A stretch of 6,176 bases of DNA from Bacteroidales bacterium Bact_16 (GCA_001602885.1 LUZH01000100.1:1-6176), one strand, 5' to 3'. Counted from the stretch's first letter, positions 1 through 5,493 are shown. Translations and numbers: made by a program. The notes: a model not told the origin generated them from the letters alone.

Positions 1-167
1 TAGAGCCCGCCGTCGGCGGCGAAATTGATGTCTTCGAAGAAAATGCCGTACATGGTCGGCTGTATGCGGGCGCCGGGTTTGGACAGGTTGATGTCGAGAG
101 TCTGGGCTGCGGACGGCAGCGCGAGCAGCGCCGCGGCGCACAGGAAGAGGATGCGGGAGCGGTTCAT
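1..167 (-). CDS. Alpha-L-arabinofuranosidase, GH51-type, N-terminal fragment
   Basis: Read on the minus strand from ATG at 167-165, this frame stays open for 55 codons and leaves the window at base 1, so only the N-terminus is visible. Residues 1-22 form a Sec signal peptide: basic MNRSR start, hydrophobic core, and likely cleavage after SAA or SAAQ. The mature start contains GARIQPTMYGIFFEDINFAA followed by DGGL. This is the conserved N-terminal strand motif of GH51 arabinofuranosidases, where it normally continues into YAEL and NRSFE. The family removes terminal alpha-L-arabinofuranosyl residues from arabinan and arabinoxylan; the signal peptide places this one in the periplasm or outer membrane. 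The catalytic glutamates lie outside the window, so activity cannot be judged. It is transcribed away from the plus-strand genes. Family assignment from 55 residues is strong but rests on one motif. Confidence 0.85.
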   Translation of the reverse strand, partial: MNRSRILFLCAAALLALPSAAQTLDINLSKPGARIQPTMYGIFFEDINFAADGGL

Positions 168-197
168 GCGAGGATACAGGTTGGTTTATAATCTGCG

Positions 198-228
198 CGA
201 AGATACAAAAAAAAGGTCTGCGTGGCAG
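198..228 (-). promoter_or_regulatory. Candidate promoter of the arabinofuranosidase gene
   Basis: On the minus strand, 205-198 reads TATCTTCG, a 7 of 8 match to the Bacteroidetes -7 element TAnnTTTG. Twenty bases further upstream (228-226) lies CTG in place of the usual TTG. Transcription would begin near 193 and give a leader of about 26 nt. An A/T-rich run (207-214) sits just upstream of the -7 element. The match is good but not perfect. Confidence 0.5.
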
Positions 229-247
229 AATTGCGGCCATTTTTTCG

Positions 248-255
248 CATCTTTG
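248..255 (+). promoter_or_regulatory. Candidate -7 element of the TapB-like gene
   Basis: CATCTTTG differs from TAnnTTTG by one base. It ends only four bases before the ATG at 260, so a transcript from it would be nearly leaderless. The only nearby TTG (231-233) is 14 bp upstream, shorter than the 20 bp seen at the two good promoters in this window. It could be a chance match. Confidence 0.35.
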
Positions 256-259
256 CGGA

Positions 260-943
260 ATGAAGCGTTTTCTTCTGGCAACCTTGCTTCTGTTCGCGGG
301 CCTCATCGCCCGGGCCGGAGAGCCGTATATCTGCATGCAGCCCGGCCGCACCCTCGTGTACGAACGCCACAAAGCCTCCAACGGCCGTTTTGAGCGGAGC
401 ACCACCATGCAATATAAGCGCGTGCGCGCGGAAGGCACGGACCGCGTCGTCGAATTCGACATGACGCTCCGCGGCCCGGGCGGCAAGCCGCTCTACGGCG
501 GCGCCGCCCCGATGGCCACGACCGTCACCGCCGACGGCACCGTCCGCCAGGACCTCGGCGCGGCGCTGCAGGCCGTCCTCCACAACATGTTCCCCAACGC
601 CGCGCAGCGGGTCGAGGCGGGCTACGCCGAGATCCCGGCCGACGCCAAGCCCGGCGACCGCCTCCCGGACGCCCATTGCTCCGTCCGGACGGGCATGATG
701 GTCCACACCATAGACATCACCGGGCGCGAGGTCCTGGGCCGCGAGCGCATCCGCGTGCCGGCAGGGGAGTTCGACTGCATCGTGATCCGCGAACACAAGG
801 TCGAACGCGGCCTGGGCCGCAACCGCGACACGGTCTCCAAGAGCTGGTACGCCGCGGGCGTGGGCCCCGTCCGGCACGACACCTACCAGGTAAATCGCGG
901 TTCCCTCAAGCTGGACACGTCGGAAGTTCTAAAAAATTATTAA
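260..943 (+). CDS. Secreted TapB/DUF3108-like protein
   Basis: This is a 227-residue exported protein. Residues 1-19 are a signal peptide (MKRF start, Leu/Ala-rich core, probable cleavage at ARA|GE). The mature part looks like a compact beta-rich domain of about 200 residues. Three features resemble TapB or DUF3108-like envelope proteins of Bacteroidetes: an early aromatic strand (TLVYERHKAS, 31-40), the segment VPAGEFDCIVI (166-176), and a late SWYAAGVGPVRHDTYQ (195-210). Members are thought to be periplasmic and lipocalin- or barrel-like; their biochemical role is not established. Three cysteines (25, 140, 173) are present; a disulfide is possible but unproven. The ATG at 260 is chosen because it gives a complete signal peptide. 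No Shine-Dalgarno is seen. It is followed after 24 bp by the YjbH-like gene, with no terminator between, so co-transcription is likely. Confidence 0.7.
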   Translation: MKRFLLATLLLFAGLIARAGEPYICMQPGRTLVYERHKASNGRFERSTTMQYKRVRAEGTDRVVEFDMTLRGPGGKPLYGGAAPMATTVTADGTVRQDLGAALQAVLHNMFPNAAQRVEAGYAEIPADAKPGDRLPDAHCSVRTGMMVHTIDITGREVLGRERIRVPAGEFDCIVIREHKVERGLGRNRDTVSKSWYAAGVGPVRHDTYQVNRGSLKLDTSEVLKNY

Positions 944-967
944 ATTTGTAAGTTCGATTTTCGAATA

Positions 968-2224
968 ATGAAGAAACTGACCTGGCTTATCGTACTCCTT
1001 CCGCTCCTGACACCGCTGGTGTCGGCGGCCCAGGATGCGTATCCCGCCGACAGTCTTCTGCAGGCGGCCGGCCGCGCCGACGACGCGGCGCTCCGCCTCG
1101 TCGAAGCCGGGTTCGCCAACGTCCGTGCCCTCGAGACGCCCGACTTCACCGTCTTCACCGTCGAAAACGACGCCTACAAGCTCCCGGCAGAGGGATTCTC
1201 CCGTGCAGTACAGATCCTCGAAGGCAGCGGCCTGGACACCTCCAAGCCCATCAAGCTCATCGGCACCGCCCACAAGATCCCCGAAGTGACGATCTCCTAC
1301 GACCCCGCGACCGGCGCGTGGAATACCACCAAGCGCCTGGACGCCTCCTGGGATGCCGTCCGCAACCAGCCGAAGCTGAACAATTCCTCCCTGAAGCCCG
1401 ACATCACCGTCTATCCGGTGGTTTCCCTGATCAACCTGATCATCACGCAGGTCTACCAGTCCCTGTGGGAGCTCAAGCCCGCCCTGGAGGTCGAACTCTG
1501 GCCGGGCGCGCGCTTCTCCTACCAGCTGGTCGTGCCCGTCTTCACGGACTTCTACGAAAACCGCTATCATCTGGTCCACCCGGGCGTCATCTCGCTCTCG
1601 CAGCGTTTCCGCGACCCGTGGCACCTCAATATCCTCGGCAAGTTCACCATCGGCCAGTTCACCGGCAACCGCTTCGGCGCTGCGCTCGAAGCGTCCTGCT
1701 GGTTCCCCAACGAGCGCTTCTGGATCGACACCCAGCTGGGTGTGGTCTCGAGCGCGATGTTCGTCGGATTCAAGTGGCGCTACTACTGGGAACCGGATTT
1801 CGTCTGGAACCTTGCCGGCAACTACTACAACCCCTCCCTGCAGACGCAGTTCACCCTGCGCGCGCAGAAGTTCCTCTACGGCGACTACGGCCTCAAGTTC
1901 GAGATGGTCAGGCACTTCCGCCATTGCTCCGTCGGTTTTTACGCGGAGCGCGGCCTCCTGTTCAACGACGACGGTTCGCTGCGCCCGAAGTTTGCCCAGC
2001 CGCACACCAACGGCGGCTTCCGCATCCACATCTCGCTGCCTCCGTACCGCACGCGCCGCTACGGATATGTGCCACGCATCACCACAGGAGGCCAGCTTAC
2101 CTATGATTACAACGCGAACAACGAGCAGTATTTCTATAAGGAATTCCGCACGGAAGCCGCCGACAACCTGGTAAGCAAGAACTATTACAACCCTTATTAT
2201 ATAAACAGTATGCTTGGGAAATAA
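968..2224 (+). CDS. Probable YjbH-type outer-membrane beta-barrel protein
   Basis: This 418-residue protein starts with a clear signal peptide (residues 1-21, cleavage near VSAA|QD). Residues 24-110 form a soluble N-terminal part with a short alternating domain (LRLVEAGFANV, then FTVFTVENDAYKL). From about 145 to the end there are alternating aromatic/hydrophobic strands with tight turns (for example VELWPGARFSYQLVVP, LNILGKFTIGQF, FWIDTQLGVVSSAMFVGFKW), as in an outer-membrane barrel. The layout suggests the YjbH/GfcD group, linked in Enterobacteria to export of exopolysaccharide or group 4 capsule. At 418 residues it is much shorter than enterobacterial YjbH (about 700), so it would be a reduced form. 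The C-terminus does not end in a typical barrel aromatic residue (it ends in MLGK). It shares the strand with the TapB-like gene 24 bp upstream. No terminator of good quality follows. The barrel reading is firm; the YjbH name is less so. Confidence 0.55.
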   Translation: MKKLTWLIVLLPLLTPLVSAAQDAYPADSLLQAAGRADDAALRLVEAGFANVRALETPDFTVFTVENDAYKLPAEGFSRAVQILEGSGLDTSKPIKLIGTAHKIPEVTISYDPATGAWNTTKRLDASWDAVRNQPKLNNSSLKPDITVYPVVSLINLIITQVYQSLWELKPALEVELWPGARFSYQLVVPVFTDFYENRYHLVHPGVISLSQRFRDPWHLNILGKFTIGQFTGNRFGAALEASCWFPNERFWIDTQLGVVSSAMFVGFKWRYYWEPDFVWNLAGNYYNPSLQTQFTLRAQKFLYGDYGLKFEMVRHFRHCSVGFYAERGLLFNDDGSLRPKFAQPHTNGGFRIHISLPPYRTRRYGYVPRITTGGQLTYDYNANNEQYFYKEFRTEAADNLVSKNYYNPYYINSMLGK

Positions 2225-2265
2225 TGGTCTCCGGGCCCCCTGGACGGCCAAAAAATGTGAAAATA

Positions 2266-2297
2266 TTTGGTTTTTCGGTTTTTGTTAGATATATTTG
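2266..2297 (+). promoter_or_regulatory. Bacteroidetes-type promoter for lipoprotein-ompA unit
   Basis: TTTG at 2266-2269 and TATATTTG at 2290-2297 are separated by 20 bp. Both match the -33 and -7 elements recognised by the Bacteroidetes primary sigma factor, the second at every defined position (TAnnTTTG). The start of transcription should be near 2302-2304, giving a leader of about 88 nt before the ATG at 2392. The surrounding A/T-rich sequence contrasts with the GC-rich coding regions. This is the clearest promoter in the left part of the window. Confidence 0.85.
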
Positions 2298-2315
2298 TCT
2301 TTCGTAAAGTGGTAT

Positions 2316-2344
2316 GCCGTGGAGTGGGAGATCCCTCCAGAGGC
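2316..2344 (+). other. Hairpin in the leader of the lipoprotein-ompA mRNA
   Basis: TGGAG (2320-2324) pairs with CTCCA (2335-2339), and GCC (2316-2318) can extend the stem with GGC (2342-2344) across a small internal loop. The structure sits about a dozen bases after the predicted transcript start and well before the A/T-rich, unstructured stretch next to the start codon. A 5' hairpin is a common way to protect abundant mRNAs from decay, as in Escherichia coli ompA; that role here is inference. Confidence 0.4.
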
Positions 2345-2391
2345 AAGAAAAACAGGAATTAAGTTTAACGTTTAATATTTATTTTAAAGAA

Positions 2392-3384
2392 ATGAAAAAG
2401 TTTTTTTCACTCATTGCGTTAGCTGGTGTCATTGCCGCTTGCACGCCTGAGCAGATCGAGACCGCTTTCAAACTCGCCGGTGCCAAGGGCACGATCGATG
2501 TTGAGGTCGTCAAACTCAATGGCGATGCTCTCGAGGGCACGTACAAGATCACCGGTTTCGAGCAGCTGCCTGGCAGCAGCATCGCTTACAACGGCAACAA
2601 GGCTACTATCACGTTCTCTGCCGCAGAGAGCGCTGCTATCAATCTGACTGAGATCTCCCTTACCGCCGAAGGTGAGCAGATCATCAAGCCGGTTTCCACC
2701 ACTGTCACCGTTCCTGCTCTCCTCGCTGGCCAGGTCGCCAAGCTCTCCGCCCGCATCCGCGTCGGTGAGACCCTCCAGGGCTGGTACTTCTCCGAGGAGT
2801 CCGAGTATGGTGAGACCGAGTCCAAGATCGGCTTCCTCGCCAACGACCACTATGCCACCCACGCCTACACGCACGGTGACATCACCTCCTGGTATGTCAA
2901 CAACTCCGAGTTCATGCTCTCCGGTACCACCCAGGTTCCCTACATCGACGGTTTCTCCGCTGGCTACAATGTGGAGCAGCACGACTACGCCGGTTGGGAG
3001 GCTATCTACCTTGACTACCTCTTCGGCCTTTCCGTCGAGACGACTGTCGACGAGTGGGTCGAGGCCATGTGCGTCGAGGACCTCGAGGAAGGTGTGATCG
3101 ACTTCCCGTTCCAGGTCTCCGCCTGGGCTATGTGGAACATCATCGTCTACCAGGACAAGACCCCGATTACCGCCAAGCTCACCGCTACCAAGGTTGATGA
3201 GGAAGGCGAACTGACCGACGAGGTCGTCCTGCTTGCTTCCGTCACCTATGACCGCTACGACTTCGACGGTGGTCTCGTCGAGCTCCCTTACCCGGGTGCC
3301 GCCGGCCACTATGAGAAGGGCCATGGCCATGACGCTCACGGCAACGGTGCGAACGCTGGTGGTGGTATCTCCTTCAACGAGTAA
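2392..3384 (+). CDS. Abundant outer-membrane lipoprotein, DUF3869-like
   Basis: This is a 330-residue lipoprotein. The start is set at 2392 and not at the in-frame ATG at 2314 because only the later one begins a signal sequence: MKKFF, hydrophobic core, then the lipobox IAAC with the lipidated Cys at 17. Beta-strand-rich sequence follows (about 30-125 and 125-300), with many Tyr and Trp. The tail from residue 306 is rich in His and Gly (HYEKGHGHDAHGNG) and ends AGGGISFNE. These traits recall the DUF3869 lipoproteins of Bacteroidales, whose function is unknown; that match is from memory and tentative. Codon use is narrow (Lys AAG, Glu GAG, Ala GCT/GCC, Leu CTC) and like the ompA gene downstream, suggesting high expression. 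It lies between a consensus promoter and ompA with a 53-bp gap and no terminator, so the two are probably made together. A role as an OmpA partner at the outer membrane is inferred. Confidence 0.7.
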   Translation: MKKFFSLIALAGVIAACTPEQIETAFKLAGAKGTIDVEVVKLNGDALEGTYKITGFEQLPGSSIAYNGNKATITFSAAESAAINLTEISLTAEGEQIIKPVSTTVTVPALLAGQVAKLSARIRVGETLQGWYFSEESEYGETESKIGFLANDHYATHAYTHGDITSWYVNNSEFMLSGTTQVPYIDGFSAGYNVEQHDYAGWEAIYLDYLFGLSVETTVDEWVEAMCVEDLEEGVIDFPFQVSAWAMWNIIVYQDKTPITAKLTATKVDEEGELTDEVVLLASVTYDRYDFDGGLVELPYPGAAGHYEKGHGHDAHGNGANAGGGISFNE

Positions 3385-3437
3385 TCCATCCCGACCTGTT
3401 TATTCCGATTGTTAAACGAATTTAAAAGTAAAACGAT

Positions 3438-4595
3438 ATGAAACTCAAAGCTCTTGCTCTGTCGATTGCTCTTGCCGCTGGCGTGTTCAGCGCAAATGCA
3501 CAGACTGCTTATAAGGGGAATGATGTTTTCGTCGGCGTCGGTGGCGGTATCATCTCCGTCTACAACGGTGGCTTCAACACCCCTGCTTTCTATGGCAACA
3601 TCATGGTCGGTAAGTACATCACTCCGGTTTGGGGTGTCCGTGCTGTCATCGGCGGTCCTTTCCAGACCCTCGATGCGAAGGATGGCAATGCCATGAACTT
3701 CGGCCAGATGGGTACTCTCTACTCCGCCAAGAACAAGCTCTTCGGTGAGATCAACCTCGACGGTATGGTCAACTTCAGCAACATCTTTGCTGACGACCTC
3801 GCTAAGTTTGATATCTACGGCTTCGTCGGCCCGACCGTGAACTTCAGCACCATGGGTACTGAGTTCGCCAACGGTCAGCAGGTTGGCGCCGCTGTCCTCG
3901 TCAAGGAGAACGACAACTTCAAGACCCGCGTCGGCGCTACCGCCGGTCTCGGTTTTGGCTACAACATCACCAACGATTTCGAGATCGCTCTCGAAGGCCG
4001 CTTCGGTGTCACCCCGTCCGTCTTTGGCGACGCTTCCCAGTATCGCAAGGCTGAGGGCACCGGCCGCGTGACCCTCAACGCCATCTGGACCATCGGTGGC
4101 AAGCACGGCAAGTTCGCCCGCGCTGCTGCTGCCGCTGCCGCCGCCGGCTACCTCTCCAAGGAGGCTGCTGACGCCCTGGCCCGCGACTACGCCGAGAAGA
4201 ACCCGAAGATCGTCGAGAAGGTCGTCGAGAAGGAGGTCATCAAGGAGGTCGAGAAGTACATCAACAAGGAGATCCCTGCTTCCACCGCTGTCTTCTTCGA
4301 GCTCAACAAGGCCGTTCTCTCCCAGAAGGACAAGGCTCGCCTGCAGCTCTATGCTGAGGACATCAAGGGTGTCGACGCTGTGTTCTCCGTCGCCGGCTAC
4401 GCCGACAAGAAGACCGGTAGCGTCAAGCGCAACCAGACCCTCTCCGAGCAGCGCGCCAAGGTGGTCTACGACTACCTCATCAGCCTCGGCGTCCCTGCCA
4501 GCAAGCTCGAGACCAGCGCCAACGGTGGCGTCGATCCGATCTTCTTCAACAACGATGTGCTGAGCCGCACCGTGATCATCCGCCCGAAGAAATAA
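3438..4595 (+). CDS. OmpA-family outer-membrane protein
   Basis: This 385-residue protein links the outer membrane to peptidoglycan. Residues 1-21 are a signal peptide (ANA|QTAY). Residues about 25-220 form an eight-strand-like beta-barrel (FVGVGGGIISVY, FYGNIMVGKY, YGFVGPTVNF, ATAGLGFGYN, RVTLNAIWTIGG). A linker follows with eight consecutive alanines (229-236) and a charged Val-Glu-Lys stretch (258-278). The C-terminal OmpA domain (about 283-385) has VFFELNKAVLS, GYAD and LSEQRAKVVYDYL. Asp323 and Arg339 match the conserved pair that holds the diaminopimelate of peptidoglycan. Length and order are normal for Bacteroidales OmpA proteins. Codon use is strongly biased, as in abundant proteins: AAA for Lys appears at codons 2 and 4, then AAG dominates. 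The A/T-rich leader (3421-3437) has no Shine-Dalgarno. The gene ends 30 bp before a strong terminator. Confidence 0.92.
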   Translation: MKLKALALSIALAAGVFSANAQTAYKGNDVFVGVGGGIISVYNGGFNTPAFYGNIMVGKYITPVWGVRAVIGGPFQTLDAKDGNAMNFGQMGTLYSAKNKLFGEINLDGMVNFSNIFADDLAKFDIYGFVGPTVNFSTMGTEFANGQQVGAAVLVKENDNFKTRVGATAGLGFGYNITNDFEIALEGRFGVTPSVFGDASQYRKAEGTGRVTLNAIWTIGGKHGKFARAAAAAAAAGYLSKEAADALARDYAEKNPKIVEKVVEKEVIKEVEKYINKEIPASTAVFFELNKAVLSQKDKARLQLYAEDIKGVDAVFSVAGYADKKTGSVKRNQTLSEQRAKVVYDYLISLGVPASKLETSANGGVDPIFFNNDVLSRTVIIRPKK

Positions 4596-4625
4596 ATTTC
4601 TCTTTAGATAAATATTATTCTTCCC

Positions 4626-4663
4626 GAAGGCCCGCGACATCGTCCGCGGGCCTTCATTTTTTT
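4626..4663 (+). terminator. Intrinsic terminator after ompA
   Basis: An 11-bp perfect stem (GAAGGCCCGCG, 4626-4636, with CGCGGGCCTTC, 4645-4655) and an 8-base loop are followed by A and seven T (4657-4663). This is a textbook rho-independent terminator and closes the lipoprotein-ompA unit just before the next promoter. Confidence 0.95.
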
Positions 4664-4668
4664 ACCCC

Positions 4669-4699
4669 TTGATGATTTGCGATTAATTGTTTATATTTG
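4669..4699 (+). promoter_or_regulatory. Bacteroidetes-type promoter for coiled-coil-zapA unit
   Basis: TTG (4669-4671) and TATATTTG (4692-4699) are separated by 20 bp, the same spacing and the same -7 octamer as the promoter at 2266-2297. The start of transcription should fall near 4704-4706, about 20 nt before the ATG at 4726. It begins six bases after the ompA terminator T-run. Confidence 0.85.
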
Positions 4700-4725
4700 C
4701 CTATGTATTTTAGGTATCATCTGCG

Positions 4726-4995
4726 ATGCTCGAGGATATCAAGTCAAATATAGCCAAGCTGGTTGCGCTGTACGAAGCCGAGAGGCAGCGGGCGGACGAC
4801 CTCGCGGGGCGGCTTGCAGCGAGCGAGGAGAAGTGCCTTCAATACAAGGAGCAGATTACTGATTTGAACCAACAGATAGACAATCTCGAGCTGATGCGTG
4901 CGTTTCAGGCTGCCGGGGACCCTACTGAGTCCAAGGAGCGGATTGCCAAGCTGATTCGGGAGATTGACAGATGCATAAAGCTGCTGGAGAGTTGA
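4726..4995 (+). CDS. Small coiled-coil protein encoded with zapA
   Basis: This 89-residue acidic protein has no signal peptide or membrane segment. Residues 1-60 form an almost continuous helix with regular hydrophobic positions (IAKLVALYEAERQRADDLAG through QITDLNQQIDNLELM), typical of a coiled coil. A short break at GDP (64-66) is followed by a second helix, KERIAKLIREIDRCIKLLES (70-89). I do not recognise a named family with certainty. A protein of this kind commonly precedes zapA in Bacteroidales. Its stop codon (4993-4995) is one base from the zapA start, so translation is probably coupled. Its shape and position suggest a divisome-associated protein, comparable in form to ZapB (a short coiled coil that binds ZapA in Proteobacteria), but I see no sequence evidence of homology. 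The start at 4726 is the first ATG in this frame after the promoter. Confidence 0.8.
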   Translation: MLEDIKSNIAKLVALYEAERQRADDLAGRLAASEEKCLQYKEQITDLNQQIDNLELMRAFQAAGDPTESKERIAKLIREIDRCIKLLES

Positions 4996-4996
4996 C

Positions 4997-5284
4997 ATGG
5001 CACAGGACATTACGTTAAAGGTCGCGGGCAAACCCTACCGCCTCAGCGCTGCCACCCCGGAGATGGAGCAGCTGATGCGACTGGCTGCGGCGGACGTGAC
5101 TGCGATGATGACCAAATTCGACGCCCGCTTCCCGGACAGCAGCCCGGAGGACAAGCTGGCCTTCGTGGCGATCCAGGAAGCCGCCGGCAAGCTCTCCGCC
5201 CAGAAGAAGATGTCCCGCCTCGTGGAGGAGGTGGAGGCGCTCCAGGGAGATGTATCCGCCTATCTGGAGGCGATTGGAAAGTGA
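4997..5284 (+). CDS. zapA: Cell division protein ZapA
   Basis: ZapA binds FtsZ filaments and bundles them at mid-cell. This 95-residue protein has the family layout: an N-terminal strand region (ITLKVAGKPYRLSA, 5-18) with the typical GKPYRL turn; a helix starting at PEMEQLMRLAAADVTAMM (21-38); the segment SSPEDKLAFVAIQEA (48-62), equivalent to the conserved D-x-LAFVALQ motif; and a C-terminal coiled coil (about 66-93). Its length is normal for the family. GGAG (4986-4989) lies 7 bp before the ATG inside the upstream gene; since Bacteroidetes rarely rely on Shine-Dalgarno pairing, re-initiation after the adjacent stop is the more likely mechanism. It is followed directly by the 6S-like RNA, echoing the zapA-ssrS order known in Proteobacteria. 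Confidence 0.92.
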   Translation: MAQDITLKVAGKPYRLSAATPEMEQLMRLAAADVTAMMTKFDARFPDSSPEDKLAFVAIQEAAGKLSAQKKMSRLVEEVEALQGDVSAYLEAIGK

Positions 5285-5285
5285 T

Positions 5286-5440
5286 AAGCCGTCAGGCCCA
5301 TCTTCTGAAAACAACAAGTTCTTCGGAACCGGGTCTACTCGCGCTGAGGAAGGCAAGCCCGCTACGACGGGAAGCCCGGGACAGCACGGAGCCCAAATCA
5401 TATTCAGAGGCTTTCTGAAAGCTCGGCTGACGGCTTTTTT
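5286..5440 (+). ncRNA. ssrS: 6S RNA candidate (ssrS)
   Basis: This gene-free stretch folds as one long rod. The ends pair perfectly: AAGCCGTCAG (5286-5295) with CTGACGGCTT (5427-5436), followed by a T-run (5435-5440). Inside are a GTTC-TTCG-GAAC hairpin (5318-5329), an apical arm pairing GGGT (5331-5334) with GCCC (5391-5394) and GCTG (5343-5346) with CAGC (5382-5385), and a tip hairpin CCCG/CGGG (5358-5361, 5368-5371). On the 3' side a short hairpin TTCAGA/TCTGAA (5403-5419) sits where 6S RNA has its central bubble. A closed stem, a bubble with a small hairpin, an apical arm and about 155 nt fit 6S RNA, which binds RNA polymerase by imitating an open promoter. Position just after zapA supports this. 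No clear promoter is visible for it; the RNA may be processed from the zapA transcript. Family assignment is by structure and synteny only. Confidence 0.7.
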
Positions 5441-5443
5441 CTA

Positions 5444-5484
5444 TAACAGTATCTGCCCCGCAAGGACGGATACTGTTAATTTTA
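5444..5484 (+). terminator. Stem-loop between 6S-like RNA and rny, possible weak terminator
   Basis: TAACAGTATC (5444-5453) and GATACTGTTA (5469-5478) form a perfect 10-bp inverted repeat. The stem can be extended inward by T-G and G-C pairs and, past a C/A mismatch, two C-G pairs. ATTTTA follows, a poor U-tract. It could be a second terminator for the RNA gene, a processing site, or a structure at the 5' end of the rny mRNA. The inverted repeat is certain; the role is not. Confidence 0.45.
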
Positions 5485-5493
5485 TATAAACCT

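Noticed and set aside
164..877. Minus-strand open frame (237 codons) opposite the TapB-like gene
   Set aside because: It overlaps both the divergent promoter region and the start of the arabinofuranosidase gene, and its sequence is Ala/Arg/Asp-rich shadow translation.
2230..2244. Hairpin after the YjbH-like gene as a terminator
   Set aside because: The short stem TCCGGG/CCTGGA includes a G-T pair, has a 3-base loop and is followed by A-rich sequence, not T-rich. It is not convincing as a terminator on the plus strand.
929..2251. Long minus-strand open frame (440 codons) opposite the YjbH-like gene
   Set aside because: It is antisense to a gene with a signal peptide and barrel pattern. Its translation is Val/Gly/Glu/Arg-rich low-complexity sequence with no recognisable domain, as expected from GC-rich codon use on the other strand.
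2314..2391. Upstream in-frame start for the lipoprotein gene
   Set aside because: It would add 26 polar residues ahead of a clear lipoprotein signal sequence and begins inside the leader hairpin. The start at 2392 gives a proper signal peptide.
2419..3339. Minus-strand open frame (306 codons) opposite the lipoprotein gene
   Set aside because: The biased codons of the real gene avoid TTA, CTA and TCA, so few stops arise on the other strand. There is no start context or domain.
3336..4640. Minus-strand open frame (434 codons) opposite ompA
   Set aside because: It has the same cause as the other antisense frames. It also runs through the ompA terminator, and its product is Leu/Val/Asp/Gly-rich without a motif.
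5286..5440. RNase P RNA or tmRNA as the identity of the structured RNA
   Set aside because: It is too short for either, lacks the conserved RNase P core motifs I would expect and has no tRNA-like end. 6S RNA fits size, shape and place better.
5250..5489. Open frame (79 codons) across the zapA-rny gap
   Set aside because: It starts inside zapA in another frame and its body is the structured RNA; the product has no protein-like pattern.
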